Made by a program: the position numbers and the translations under genes
Shown here: positions 15,560 to 25,191 of the stretch, piece after piece
How positions within the stretch are numbered: position 1 is the first letter of the stretch
How the letters are laid out: each line of letters begins with the position of its first letter
NCBI GenBank assembly: GCA_036244975.1
Contig: BTTE01000003.1
Location: 1 to 64,000, forward strand
Source of the DNA: Sulfidibacterium sp036244975
GTDB lineage: Bacteria; Bacteroidota; Bacteroidia; Bacteroidales; F082
DNA length: 64,000 bases
Reading direction: 5' to 3'
Notes under the pieces: generated by a model
Seen by the model: the letters and a program-made list of their open reading frames with translations, nothing else
The model's database searches: none
Told to the model about the DNA's origin: nothing

Positions 15560-16696
15560 ATGCCGGGTATCTATCTTCACATTCCGTTCTGCAAACAAAA
15601 GTGCCATTATTGTAATTTTTATTCGTTGGCTTCACTGAAATACCGCGATGTTTTTGTGGATGCTCTGCTGAAAGAGATGCATCTACGTAAGGAATATTTG
15701 CACGATAAGCACATCAACACGGTTTATTTCGGTGGTGGCACACCTTCACTATTGAACGTGAGCGAAATAAACCGGATAATCCGGGAGATTGAGATCCTTT
15801 TCGACCTGGATAATCATGCAGAAATTACATTGGAAGCCAACCCGGATGACCTTTCACCTACCTGCCTGAAAGCGTTGAAAAACGACACCGCTGTCAACCG
15901 GTTGAGTGTGGGAGTACAAAGTTTTTTTGACAATGATTTGCGCTATTTGCATCGCGTACATGATGGAAACCTTGCCCGGAAAGCCATTGAAATGGCAAAG
16001 CAGGTCGGTTTTGAAAATATGACTATCGACCTGATTTATGGCATCCCGACACTGACAGATGCCAAATGGGGGAAAAACCTGGAAATATTTTTCGGATATG
16101 ATATTCCGCACTTGTCGTCGTATTCCCTGACGGTAGAGCCCAAAACAGCCCTGCAGGTGCTTATCGAAAGGCAAAAGCTGAAAAACACCGATGAAGACCA
16201 AAGTATTCGTCATTTTGAGATTTTGCTGGAACAAACCCGGCAACACGGCTTTGAACAATATGAAATTTCCAATTTTGCCAGACCCGGCTTTTACTCCAAA
16301 CACAACTCCGTTTATTGGCTCGGCGGGCATTACCTCGGACTGGGCCCTTCGGCGCATTCATTCAACGGCCATTCACGCCAGTGGAATGTGAAAAACATGA
16401 AACAGTACATCGAATCTGAAACGATTGACCACATTGTGCTGGAAAAAGAAACCCTGACCAAAAATCAACACTACAACGAATATGTAATGACCTCGCTGCG
16501 AACTTCATGGGGCTGCGATACAGAGCATATCCTGAATGGTTTCGGTGAAAAATATGTCGCATCCTTTCAACGAAAAATTCAAAAATATCTGACGGAGCAA
16601 AAGGTTATCAGGAAAGGCAATACTTATATTTTGACCGATGTCGGCAAGTTATTTGCCGATGGTATTGCCGGAGATTTGTTTGTTGATCAAGATTGA
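15560..16696 (+). CDS. hemW: Radical SAM protein HemW (heme chaperone)
   Basis: A 378-residue radical-SAM protein with the iron-sulfur motif CKQKCHYC (Cys11, Cys15, Cys18), spaced Cx3Cx2C as in HemW/HemN-like proteins. Other signatures are YFGGGTPSLL, TLEANPDD and RLSVGVQSF. HemW is known to bind heme and hand it to hemoproteins. It lacks the extra N-terminal part and catalytic residues of oxygen-independent coproporphyrinogen oxidase HemN, so HemN is less likely. It lies 14 bp after the sensor kinase. Confidence 0.93.
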   Translation: MPGIYLHIPFCKQKCHYCNFYSLASLKYRDVFVDALLKEMHLRKEYLHDKHINTVYFGGGTPSLLNVSEINRIIREIEILFDLDNHAEITLEANPDDLSPTCLKALKNDTAVNRLSVGVQSFFDNDLRYLHRVHDGNLARKAIEMAKQVGFENMTIDLIYGIPTLTDAKWGKNLEIFFGYDIPHLSSYSLTVEPKTALQVLIERQKLKNTDEDQSIRHFEILLEQTRQHGFEQYEISNFARPGFYSKHNSVYWLGGHYLGLGPSAHSFNGHSRQWNVKNMKQYIESETIDHIVLEKETLTKNQHYNEYVMTSLRTSWGCDTEHILNGFGEKYVASFQRKIQKYLTEQKVIRKGNTYILTDVGKLFADGIAGDLFVDQD

Positions 16697-16779
16697 TTTC
16701 CGGCCTTTTCTTCGTTTGTGCCTGCAACGACAAGGAGTACTTTTAAGTTTTATTAAGCCCCGGCTGTGGTTTTTAGCGT

Positions 16780-16787
16780 TAACTTTG
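16780..16787 (+). promoter_or_regulatory. -7 box of the transporter/gad unit
   Basis: TAACTTTG, exact match to TAnnTTTG, 40 bp before the ATG at 16828. Confidence 0.5.
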
Positions 16788-16827
16788 CAACAATAATTTT
16801 TAAAAACAGGACGAAAAACCGTTTTTA

Positions 16828-18021
16828 ATGAAAAAGCTTAATTTTTACTATTTGTCTCTGCCTTTCAGTATTGTAAACGGTGTGGTGTGGGGCATCGGTA
16901 TCGTTTCGCTCCCGTTGCTTGCCAAAACTGCTGCGCGGGCGGGGCTGACCTTTGCTATGATCAATCTTGGCATTGCTGCCGGAGCCATTGTATGGGGTCA
17001 TCTGACGCGCAAATTCAAGTTGAACAACCTGATTTCTACGGGAACCATCCTTTCTTTTCTTGCCTGGCTGGCCATTGTTTTGTTCAACGGAAAGTTTTTA
17101 ATTCCACTGGCTTTTTTGTTCGGTGCTTTTACCGCCAGCATTTTCACCTTTGCCAGTGTTATGATAACCAACACTTATCCGAAAGCGCTGTGGGATAAAT
17201 ATATTGCTCAAATGCAGGCTTTTATGACCTTCGGAACGGTTGTTGGCCTGTTGGTTACCGCGGTGTATGCCAGGGTTGTGGTAGGCCTTCCCTTTTTGTT
17301 TCTCGCTATTTTGGCCTATCTTCCCTTTTACAAACATCACCGGCACATGGCAAAGCATCATCAGCTGCATCCGAGTCTCCTCAAGCCGAAGATGCATTTT
17401 GCCGAGTTGTTCAATGGCTACTTTCACGAACACATTCGCTGGAAACACTTCCTGAATTTTAAGAACAAATCACTTTTGCTGTTGAATATCCGGTGGATTT
17501 TTGTTATGCTGGCTCCGGCACCGGTTTATGCCATGTATCCCCTGCTCATGAAAAAAGCTTTTCATTTGAGCGCTTCGGGCTCATCACTGGTGTATGCACT
17601 AAGCACGGCTTTTGGTGTTGTTCTGTTTATCACCGCCGGAAAAATAGCAAAGAAAAAAAGTCCGTTTTTTACGATGAATCTCGGTACATTATTTTATGTT
17701 TTGAGTTTCATCTTAATGCTTGCAGGTATATGGATGCACCTCTTTATTCTCGGCATTCTCGGTTTTATGCTCATGATATTTTCCTGGGCTTTTATTTCCA
17801 CAGGAATGAATATTGGCGTAGTTGAGCTCACCGGTGAGAAAAAAAGAGGCGAAGCGCTGGGCCTTGCCAATTCATTTCAAAGTATTGATAATGTTTTGGG
17901 GGGGGCCATCGGAGGATTTGTTGTCGCTTCCATGGGCTATCAGGTTATTATGTATTTTGGTATTCTGTTTTCCTGCATTGCTATCGCATTGAGTATCTTT
18001 CAACACAAACTTAAATCATAA
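16828..18021 (+). CDS. Major facilitator superfamily transporter of the gad locus
   Basis: A 397-residue integral membrane protein with about 12 hydrophobic helices. A charged cytoplasmic loop (about 170-215, rich in His and Lys) sits in the middle, a usual MFS layout. The loop after helix 2 reads GHLTRKFKLNN, a degenerate MFS A-motif. It ends 4 bp before the glutamate decarboxylase gene, so the two are cotranscribed and it may export GABA or import glutamate. That substrate is inferred from context only; the usual GadC is an APC-family antiporter and is not present here. Confidence 0.8.
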   Translation: MKKLNFYYLSLPFSIVNGVVWGIGIVSLPLLAKTAARAGLTFAMINLGIAAGAIVWGHLTRKFKLNNLISTGTILSFLAWLAIVLFNGKFLIPLAFLFGAFTASIFTFASVMITNTYPKALWDKYIAQMQAFMTFGTVVGLLVTAVYARVVVGLPFLFLAILAYLPFYKHHRHMAKHHQLHPSLLKPKMHFAELFNGYFHEHIRWKHFLNFKNKSLLLLNIRWIFVMLAPAPVYAMYPLLMKKAFHLSASGSSLVYALSTAFGVVLFITAGKIAKKKSPFFTMNLGTLFYVLSFILMLAGIWMHLFILGILGFMLMIFSWAFISTGMNIGVVELTGEKKRGEALGLANSFQSIDNVLGGAIGGFVVASMGYQVIMYFGILFSCIAIALSIFQHKLKS

Positions 18022-18025
18022 AATT

Positions 18026-19417
18026 ATGCTGTCCAAAAAGAAAAACACTAACGAAAAAGAGACTGTTTCAACAACTTATGCCAGTCGTTTTTTTACCAAA
18101 CCGGTATCGCGCTATCTTATTCCTGATGAGGGCATGGATGCGGATGTAGTGTATCAGCTTATCCACGACGAGCTGAACATTGACGGAAATCCGGCTTTGA
18201 ATCTCGCCTCATTTGTTACCACCTGGATGGAACCGCAGGCCGAAAAACTCATCATGGAAACCCTGAACAAAAATTTGGTGGACCAGGACGAGTACCCGCA
18301 AACCGGAATTATTCAGGAAAGAGTAATTAACATGCTGGCACAGCTGTTTCATGCTCCCGAAAACAAAGAATATATTGGGACGGCTACCATCGGTTCGTCC
18401 GAGGCCATAATGCTGGGCCTTCTGGCCCACAAATGGCATTGGAGGAAAAAAAGAAAACAGCAGGGCAAATCCACCCAAAACCCGAATATGGTCATAGGCG
18501 CGGATGTACATGTAGTCTGGGAAAAATTTGCACGCTATTTTGATGTGGAAATGCGGGTGATTCCGATGCAAAAAAACCGCTTTACCATAACAGCGGAGGA
18601 GGTAAAACAACAAATTGATGAAAACACCATTTGTGTAGGTGCTGTCATGGGAACTACTTTTACAGGGCAACTTGATCCGGTACAGGAAATAAATACCATG
18701 CTCGAAGAGGTTGAAAACGAGAAAGGATGGCATATTCCAATCCACGTGGATGGGGCAAGCGGGGGCTTCATCCTTCCCTTTTTATATCCCGACTTTAAAT
18801 GGGATTTCCGGCTGTCACATGTACGTTCCATCAATGTTTCGGGACACAAATACGGGCTGGTCTATCCCGGAATCGGCTGGCTTATCATGAAAGATAAATC
18901 GGAACTTCCCGAAGAGCTGATTTTTTACGTAAACTATCTCGGAAGTGAGGAAGCCACCTATACGCTCAACTTTTCGCGGGGTAGCGCCATGGTGGCAGCA
19001 CAGTATTACAATCTGCTGCGTCTCGGTAGAAACGGTTACAGGCAAATTATGGAAAACAGCCTGACGAATGCCCAATATCTTGCTTCTAAAATTAATGAAA
19101 TTAAAACTTTTGATCTGATTAATAAAGATATAAAATTGCCAATTCTTGCGCTAACCGTAACAAAATCAGCCGGGTTTAATGTTTATCAATTGTCGGATAA
19201 ATTAAGAGAAAGAGGGTGGATTGTTCCGGCCTACTCTCTGCCAGCTGATGCCGACGATATAAAGGTTTTGCGTATTGTAATTAAAGAAAATTTCAGCCGG
19301 GATATGGCTGATATGTTGATACAGGACATGCTCCGGTTTTCAAAAGAACTTACAGGAGAGAAAAAGCCAAAACCGGAAAGTAGTTGTAGAAATCAAGTTC
19401 ATAAAAATATTTGCTGA
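18026..19417 (+). CDS. gadB: Glutamate decarboxylase
   Basis: A 463-residue PLP enzyme that turns glutamate to GABA and CO2, taking up a proton; in gut and other bacteria this supports acid resistance. The Schiff-base Lys is in NVSGHKYGLVYPG (Lys275, matching Lys276 of the enteric enzyme). Other family signatures are NLASFVTTWMEPQAE, TIGSSEAIMLGLLAHK and HVDGASGGFILPF. The C-terminus ends QVHKNIC and could act like the enteric autoinhibitory plug, but this is not clear. Very near full length. Operon with the upstream MFS gene. Confidence 0.96.
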   Translation: MLSKKKNTNEKETVSTTYASRFFTKPVSRYLIPDEGMDADVVYQLIHDELNIDGNPALNLASFVTTWMEPQAEKLIMETLNKNLVDQDEYPQTGIIQERVINMLAQLFHAPENKEYIGTATIGSSEAIMLGLLAHKWHWRKKRKQQGKSTQNPNMVIGADVHVVWEKFARYFDVEMRVIPMQKNRFTITAEEVKQQIDENTICVGAVMGTTFTGQLDPVQEINTMLEEVENEKGWHIPIHVDGASGGFILPFLYPDFKWDFRLSHVRSINVSGHKYGLVYPGIGWLIMKDKSELPEELIFYVNYLGSEEATYTLNFSRGSAMVAAQYYNLLRLGRNGYRQIMENSLTNAQYLASKINEIKTFDLINKDIKLPILALTVTKSAGFNVYQLSDKLRERGWIVPAYSLPADADDIKVLRIVIKENFSRDMADMLIQDMLRFSKELTGEKKPKPESSCRNQVHKNIC

Positions 19418-19459
19418 TACAAATGGCTGATAGATGGTGTTAACAGGAACACATAAATC

Positions 19460-20497
19460 ATGAAACGAATTAATGTAATTATTGCCCCTGTACTATTTCT
19501 TTTCGTTTTATCAGGTATTTTAGGTGGTTGTACGACAACTGTTCGCGCTGGAAATGATGATAATTCTGATTTCCATTTGATAAGAACTATTCCGCTACCT
19601 CATGTCAGCGGCAGAATAGACCATCTTTCCATCGATTTAAAAAACCACCGGCTTTTTATCTCCGCACTGGGATATCATTCGGTTCTTGTGCTGGATTTGA
19701 AAACAGAAAAGATTATTCATCGTATTTCCGGGCTGGAATATCCGCAAGGAGTATTGTACATTCCTAAGCTGAACAAATTATTTGTGTCAACGGCAGGCGA
19801 TGGAAAATTGTTCGTTTACAATGCCGCTAATTATCAATTGGAAAAAACAATAGATTTTGGAGGTGATGCCGACAATTTACGTTACGATTCAGCTTACGGT
19901 ATTGTTTATGTAGCTTACGGGAACGGTGGCCTCGGGCTGGTGAATGTGAAAAACAACCAGCTTATCAATAAAATTCTCCTGGATGACCATCCGGAAGCAT
20001 TTTCCATTAATAAACAGGATTCTCTTATTTTTGTGAATATCCCTGATGCGAGGGAGCTGGTAACCATAAGCCTGAAAAATGATAAGGTTGTGAAGAAAAC
20101 TTCCTTTATCAGCAGTCTTGGGAATTTCCCCATGGCTCTGGATTCCGTTCATCATCGTTTGTTTGTCGGATTCAGACTGCCGCCCCGGCTAAAGGTTTTT
20201 GATTCACGAACAATGAAAATAATTACCACCCTGAAAATAGACCGCGATGCAGACGATATTTATTATGATACACAGAAAAAACAAATTTATATTTCATGCG
20301 GCGGCGGTTATCTCGAAGTTATCCGGCAGGAAACCCCTGACACCTATAAACTTCAGGCCAGGATAAAAACAGCTGAAGGCGCCCGCACATCTCTTTACGT
20401 TCCACAACAGAAATACTATTATCTTGCCGTACCAAAATCAGGAAGGAATAGTGCACAAATCAGGATTTATCAGCGTAGGGATACTGTAACACACTGA
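19460..20497 (+). CDS. YncE-like seven-bladed beta-propeller lipoprotein
   Basis: A 345-residue predicted lipoprotein: hydrophobic signal ending in a lipobox Cys24 (GILGGC). The rest is built from repeated strands of the YncE/cytochrome-D1 type (HLSIDLKNHRLFISALG, YPQGVLYIPKLNKLFVSTAG, LRYDSAYGIVYVAYGNGGL), which form a beta-propeller that usually binds ligands or protein partners. No catalytic site is visible. It lies 42 bp after gadB and may be in the same unit. Function unknown. Confidence 0.8.
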   Translation: MKRINVIIAPVLFLFVLSGILGGCTTTVRAGNDDNSDFHLIRTIPLPHVSGRIDHLSIDLKNHRLFISALGYHSVLVLDLKTEKIIHRISGLEYPQGVLYIPKLNKLFVSTAGDGKLFVYNAANYQLEKTIDFGGDADNLRYDSAYGIVYVAYGNGGLGLVNVKNNQLINKILLDDHPEAFSINKQDSLIFVNIPDARELVTISLKNDKVVKKTSFISSLGNFPMALDSVHHRLFVGFRLPPRLKVFDSRTMKIITTLKIDRDADDIYYDTQKKQIYISCGGGYLEVIRQETPDTYKLQARIKTAEGARTSLYVPQQKYYYLAVPKSGRNSAQIRIYQRRDTVTH

Positions 20498-20509
20498 ATC
20501 GGAAGTAAT

Positions 20510-20531
20510 AAAAAGCCGGCGCTGGTTTTTT
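20510..20531. terminator. Weak bidirectional terminator hairpin
   Basis: A short stem (20510-20517 with 20524-20531, one G-T pair) with A-run and T-run ends, between the convergent propeller and mannose-1-phosphate guanylyltransferase genes. Confidence 0.35.
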
Positions 20532-20665
20532 AACAGATAAGAATATGTTTCATTTCACTATGGCGGGAGCAGTTTGCGCTGTAGCAGGAAAGTTGTATTG
20601 CCTCCGGTTTTGTCTTTGACGAGGGGTCAGTTCTTTGATAAATGGTGGTATAGCGAAAGAGGGCT

Positions 20666-21754
20666 CTATACGTACTTCTCTCCCTTTTCAATTTTTACAT
20701 CAGTTACAAACTGCCTGATTTTCTGCTCATCATTTTTGCGGCAAATGAGCAGGATGTCGTCCTGTTCCACTACGATATAGTCGTCAAGTCCCTGCAAAAC
20801 AATTAGTTTGTCCCGTGGTATATTGACAATACATTTTTTGGTGTCGTACAGCATTACGTTGTTGCCCACCACGGCATTTTTGTTTTCATCTTTTTCGCGA
20901 ATGGTATAAAGCGAGCCCCAGGTACCGAGGTCTGACCAGCCGAAATCAACGCTGAGGACATACACATTTTCCGACTTTTCCATCACCCCGTAGTCGATGG
21001 AAATATTTTTGCAAACGGCATACGTCTCTTTGATAAATTCTGTTTCTTCGGTGGTGTTGTATTTCCCGATACCTTTTTGAAAAAGGCTGCCCACCTCTTT
21101 CAAGTGTTTATCGAAAGCAGCCATAATACTTTTCAGCGACCAGATAAAAATGCCCGAATTCCATAGAAAATCACCACTGGCTATAAAAGACTTAGCAATT
21201 TCAAGGTTGGGTTTTTCCGTAAAAGTTTTCACTTTATGCAGCCGGCTGTCTTTGGGATAAACATTGTTCCCTTCAAGTTGTATGTAGCCGTATCCTGTGT
21301 CGGGCCGGCAGGGACGAATACCCATGGTTATCAACCAGTCGTATTCGGAAGCCGCTTCCATGGCCGTTTTAATATCTCTGACAAATTCGTCTTCTTTCAG
21401 AATAATATGATCGGAGGGCGCCACCACAATAACGGCATTCTCGTTCTCCTCTTTAATCTTGTAATTGGCATAGGCAATGCAGGGTGCTGTGTTGCGGCGC
21501 GAAGGCTCACAAAGCACCTGTTTTTCTTCAATTTCAGGCAACTGTTCCAGCACCAGATCGCGGTATATTTCGTTGGTAACGATGTAAATATTCTTCGCGG
21601 GAAGAATTTTGGTAAACCGGTCGAAAGTCAGTTGAATGAGGGTCTTTCCTGTTCCCAGTATATCCATAAACTGTTTGGGATGAACTGTTTTGCTCATGGG
21701 CCAGAAACGGGCCCCCACTCCACCGGCCATTATCACACAATAATAATTGTTCAT
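20666..21754 (-). CDS. manC: Mannose-1-phosphate guanylyltransferase
   Basis: A 362-residue nucleotidyltransferase that makes GDP-mannose from mannose-1-phosphate and GTP. The nucleotide-binding signature MAGGVGARFWPMSKTVHPKQF is at residues 9-29, and the NTAPCIAYANYKIKEE and VVAPSDHIIL motifs follow. The C-terminal part has the FGWSDLGTW signature. The long fused isomerase domain of bifunctional enzymes is absent. GDP-mannose is the donor for mannosyltransferases, so it could feed the GT/GH130 cluster at 33-39 kb; that link is inferred. Confidence 0.93.
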   Translation of the reverse strand: MNNYYCVIMAGGVGARFWPMSKTVHPKQFMDILGTGKTLIQLTFDRFTKILPAKNIYIVTNEIYRDLVLEQLPEIEEKQVLCEPSRRNTAPCIAYANYKIKEENENAVIVVAPSDHIILKEDEFVRDIKTAMEAASEYDWLITMGIRPCRPDTGYGYIQLEGNNVYPKDSRLHKVKTFTEKPNLEIAKSFIASGDFLWNSGIFIWSLKSIMAAFDKHLKEVGSLFQKGIGKYNTTEETEFIKETYAVCKNISIDYGVMEKSENVYVLSVDFGWSDLGTWGSLYTIREKDENKNAVVGNNVMLYDTKKCIVNIPRDKLIVLQGLDDYIVVEQDDILLICRKNDEQKIRQFVTDVKIEKGEKYV

Positions 21755-21774
21755 TGTAATTTTTTTAGGTGAAA

Positions 21775-21782
21775 CAAAAATA
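21775..21782 (-). promoter_or_regulatory. -7 box of manC
   Basis: TATTTTTG on the minus strand, exact match to TAnnTTTG, about 20 bp before the manC ATG. Confidence 0.5.
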
Positions 21783-22130
21783 AGGGATTCTGTTAAAACA
21801 TCCTCATTTTTTTGTGGCTCGTTTCAGAATGTAACTTTTCCTTGTTGTATCATTGAGCATGTCTCTTTCTCAATCGCGCCAACCGCTGAGACAATAATGC
21901 AAGACAGGAAGGGAAGATTGCCGTGAGTGTCTTTTTTCAGCGTTCAGCTCTGAAACAATTAGCGCCGGCACTGCGGGAAGGAATTGTTGTGAGAGCCTTG
22001 GTGTATAGAAACATAAATCATTGATTACGAAGATTCCCACGCCGCCTGCTTACGCCCAATCCCAACCCAACGGCGGCTCGGAAATAAACATTCAAAAAAA
22101 CCAATGGCCAATTATCCCACCAACGAATAA
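21783..22130. other. Intergenic stretch without a gene
   Basis: About 350 bases between the manC promoter and the end of the SprT gene. No convincing ORF in either strand. An imperfect inverted repeat is visible at about 21948-21997 (GCTCTGAAACAATT and AATTGTTGTGAGAGC, one bulge). No tRNA fold or T-run terminator was seen. Confidence 0.5.
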
Positions 22131-22745
22131 CTAACGCTTTTTTCTATCCACTTCCACCGGTGTCAGCGGTTGGAAGAGGAAGATACGCTTGCTGTCCAAC
22201 TCAACACATTTGTAACGTTTTCGTAACTTTTCTACCACCTGGAATTTTCTGTTATTCTTAAAAAGGAACAGATCGCCCGCTTGCAGGTCTTCTATAAGCG
22301 TTTCCCTGTTGCCGTCAAATTGCATAAGGACACGTGTCAACTCCACATCGGCATGACTGGAAGCTTTAATATTTTGCAAATGTTGATAAATTGTCTCCTG
22401 CAAATCCGGTGGAAAAATATTCTTTTCCAGAAAAGGCTTCATAAGTTGTCGGTAGGTTGATTTCCACTCCCTGCCGTGTGCCTGAATTTCTTTTCCGTAT
22501 TGCTTGTGCGTGAGCAAATGGGCCAGCTCATGAACAAAAGTGATAAAAAATGCGTATGGATTCAAGTCATGGTTTATGGTAATACGATGGTAAGGATGGC
22601 TTCTGCCTGGCGGGCGATAATCCCCCAGTTTTGATGTGCGGCTTCGGGTGATTTTCAAATGGATTTTATGCCGGACAATCCATGCAAAGACGATGTCAAT
22701 CATTGCTTCCGGAAGGTACTGTGTTAAAATTTCTTTTTCTTTCAT
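22131..22745 (-). CDS. SprT-like zinc metalloprotease family protein
   Basis: A 204-residue soluble protein with the zinc motif VHELAHLLTH, giving HExxH at residues 72-76. The family (SprT/Spartan-like) is linked in eukaryotes to protein-DNA crosslink repair; bacterial roles are less clear. The tail (about 150-200) is strand-rich with GDLFLFKNNRKFQVVEKLRKRYKCVELDSKRIFLF. It lies 32 bp after a glycosyltransferase, as the last gene of the lptF/G-GT-GT-sprT run. Confidence 0.85.
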   Translation of the reverse strand: MKEKEILTQYLPEAMIDIVFAWIVRHKIHLKITRSRTSKLGDYRPPGRSHPYHRITINHDLNPYAFFITFVHELAHLLTHKQYGKEIQAHGREWKSTYRQLMKPFLEKNIFPPDLQETIYQHLQNIKASSHADVELTRVLMQFDGNRETLIEDLQAGDLFLFKNNRKFQVVEKLRKRYKCVELDSKRIFLFQPLTPVEVDRKKR

Positions 22746-22776
22746 AACAGATAGATTATAAAATCTTTATATGATT

Positions 22777-23952
22777 TCACGAGGAGATTTCACACATAAG
22801 TTTTTCCAAAGGGGCCGTAGCCTCCGACCAGTGATAATTTCTTTTTACAAAACCGAAGGCGTTTTCAGCCATCTCGGCGCCCGCCTGCTGGTTATCCAGT
22901 AAAAAAAGCAGGGCATCGGCCAGCTGTTGTGTACTACTGCCGGTAAGAATCTCCTCTTTTTCTTTGGCCTTCAGGGCGTCATTGGCTATGGGAGTAGTGA
23001 TGCACGGAATTTTCATAGCCATGGCCTCTAACAGTTTATTTTGCAGGCCGGTGCCCATACGCATGGGCGCGATAAAAATAGCGGAGGCAGCGTATGCTTC
23101 CCGAATATCATCTATCCATCCGCTGACTTTTATTTTTCTTCTCGCCAGACTTCTGACTTTGTGATGCGGACTTGCCCCGGCAAGCAGAAGTCGTGTGTCC
23201 GGTTTCCGCTGCCATACCAACGGCATAATTTCTTTGGCAAGGAACAAAGCGGCATCAATATTAGGTTGATAATTCATGTTTCCGGTAAAGACAATTTCCT
23301 GCTTTTTTTTCCGCGAAAGCGGATGAAAAAATTCCATGTCCACACCATTTCGAATCACGGTGATAGTGTATTTTTCAGGATGGGGAATCAAATCACGATC
23401 CTGTTCCGAAATAATAATTTTTTGGTCAAACAGGTCGAAGATCTCTTTTTCAAAAGCTTCCATACGTTTGTATTCCATCCGGAAAACAGGTTTCATCAGC
23501 CATCCGGCCTTGTCGGCACGCCGTTTTAATCCGTAGGAAAAAGCGTCCTGATAATCCAGCGTTTTTTTAACGGAAACATTCATAAGGTAACGTGCTGTTC
23601 GCGAAAGCTGGGCAAACAAGTGGTCAGGTTGGTATTCTGCAACCAACGCTTTTATCTTTCTGTTTGCCCGCCGGCTGTAGAAATAACCCGATTGCAACGG
23701 AAATCCTGAAAAATAGGCTCGCAGAATATTTACCATACGCCCGCAGGCAGGCAGGTCAATGAAATTAATGGAACGGCAGTAGGGCTGCAATTGCTCAAAT
23801 GCTTTTTGTTTGTCGGCATTACGTAACGGGTTCAGTGCGCAAAGAATGATTTCATGTTTTTCGGAAAGGACTTTTATCTGATGAAAAGCCCGGAGTTTGT
23901 CTCCTTTTTCAAGAGGATACGGAATTCTGGAAAGTAAAACGAAAATTCTCAT
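22777..23952 (-). CDS. Glycosyltransferase, GT4-like (GT-B fold)
   Basis: A 391-residue glycosyltransferase. N-terminal domain motif FVLLSRIPYPLEKGDKLRA matches the sugar-transferase family seen in surface polysaccharide loci. C-terminal domain has FTGNMNYQPNIDAALFLAKEI, GASPHHKVRSLARRKIKVSGWI and the GLQNKLLEAMAMKIPCI acidic-helix motif that binds the sugar nucleotide. The ATG at 23952 is chosen over the TTG at 23979. It lies 30 bp after another glycosyltransferase of similar design, so both probably act on the same surface glycan. Donor and acceptor unknown. Confidence 0.85.
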   Translation of the reverse strand: MRIFVLLSRIPYPLEKGDKLRAFHQIKVLSEKHEIILCALNPLRNADKQKAFEQLQPYCRSINFIDLPACGRMVNILRAYFSGFPLQSGYFYSRRANRKIKALVAEYQPDHLFAQLSRTARYLMNVSVKKTLDYQDAFSYGLKRRADKAGWLMKPVFRMEYKRMEAFEKEIFDLFDQKIIISEQDRDLIPHPEKYTITVIRNGVDMEFFHPLSRKKKQEIVFTGNMNYQPNIDAALFLAKEIMPLVWQRKPDTRLLLAGASPHHKVRSLARRKIKVSGWIDDIREAYAASAIFIAPMRMGTGLQNKLLEAMAMKIPCITTPIANDALKAKEKEEILTGSSTQQLADALLFLLDNQQAGAEMAENAFGFVKRNYHWSEATAPLEKLMCEISS

Positions 23953-23982
23953 ATGCAGCGTTTCTACACCCTTTGGCAAAAG

Positions 23983-25185
23983 TCATAAAATTTCCTGATA
24001 AAAGGCCTGTAATCGTTGGATTATTTTTTGGTTTTCGTGTTTCTCTTCCATTAGCCGGCGGGCATTTTTTCCAATACGGGCCGCTTCATCCCGATTATTG
24101 TAGAGCCTTCCGATGGCAGTAGCAAATTCATCAGCCGTATCAGCGATAATAATATTTTCGCCGGCTGTATAATCAATCCCCTCAGCGCCTGTTTTTGTAG
24201 AAATAACGGTTTTCCCCAAGCTCATGCTCTCAATAATTTTTATGCGGACACCACTTCCTGAAAACAGGGGAACAATGGCTATATTCTTTGAAAGGATAAA
24301 AGCACGTGCATCGGGAACTTCTCCTAAAACACTGACATTCTTTTGATTTAAATCCAGGAGCCGGCGAGGCATAGCACGGCCTGCAAGATAAAGTTTCAGG
24401 CCGGGAAGCTTGGGATAAATCTGCGGCCATACATTTTTTAAAAACCAGCGAATACCTTCTTCGTTAGGCTTCCAGTTCATGGCTCCGATATGAAACAGAG
24501 ACTGTTCTTCCGGCGGGGTTTTCTGCACCGGATAGTTTTCCATATTCACGCCGAAGGGAATAGTTCTGACGGGTTTACGGCTATGATATTTGAAAAACCC
24601 GGCATCTTTTTCAGTGATAGGCAGGATACCATCAAAGTAACAGGGTACCGTTTTTTCATATTTTTCAAGCGTTACAAAAAGATGATGAAGATAAAATTTC
24701 TTTAACGGGTTTTTGCAGGTCAGATACATCCGCTTCCAGATGAGGTGTTCGATGTTGTGTGAACGCAGCAATATTTTTGCCTCGCTGTACTTTCTAATGA
24801 CATCTATGTAAGGTGCCATGAAAAGGGTCTCCATTTGCACAATATCGAAGTTGTCTTTTAGTAGAATTTCTATGAGTTTCTCTTCAAAAGCTTTAGAGAT
24901 AAAACGCTGTACGTGATAAGACTGCTGTGAAAACAGATTTAAAAAGGCGGAGAAGGTTTTTACATTCAAATCGATATGGACAAACTCAATGTCGGTTTCT
25001 ATACGGTAAGTGGCAGGAATGTCTGATACGTTAACAAAATATTTATCAGAGTTCACCGCCAGAACTTTTATTTTATTTCCGGCTGTTATCAGCCCGTCGA
25101 TGAGATTACTCATGGCGACAGGTCCTCCCTCTTTTGCAGGCCAGGGCGATTTATTACAAATGAATAGTATTTTCAGGGATGCCAT
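23983..25185 (-). CDS. Glycosyltransferase, GT4-like (GT-B fold)
   Basis: A 400-residue GT-B glycosyltransferase of the same type as the next gene. N-terminal motif LFICNKSPWPAKEGGPVAMSNLI, and C-terminal FHIGAMNWKPNEEGIRWFLKNVW, VSVLGEVPDARAFI and the acceptor/nucleotide helix GVRIKIIESMSLGKTVISTKTGAEGI. It begins 7 bp after lptF/G ends, so the three genes form one unit. Function beyond sugar transfer is not known. Confidence 0.88.
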   Translation of the reverse strand: MASLKILFICNKSPWPAKEGGPVAMSNLIDGLITAGNKIKVLAVNSDKYFVNVSDIPATYRIETDIEFVHIDLNVKTFSAFLNLFSQQSYHVQRFISKAFEEKLIEILLKDNFDIVQMETLFMAPYIDVIRKYSEAKILLRSHNIEHLIWKRMYLTCKNPLKKFYLHHLFVTLEKYEKTVPCYFDGILPITEKDAGFFKYHSRKPVRTIPFGVNMENYPVQKTPPEEQSLFHIGAMNWKPNEEGIRWFLKNVWPQIYPKLPGLKLYLAGRAMPRRLLDLNQKNVSVLGEVPDARAFILSKNIAIVPLFSGSGVRIKIIESMSLGKTVISTKTGAEGIDYTAGENIIIADTADEFATAIGRLYNNRDEAARIGKNARRLMEEKHENQKIIQRLQAFYQEIL

Positions 25186-25191
25186 GGATTT

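Noticed and set aside
20574..20780. 68-residue plus-strand frame
   Set aside because: Overlaps the 3' end of manC on the other strand and has no promoter or motif.
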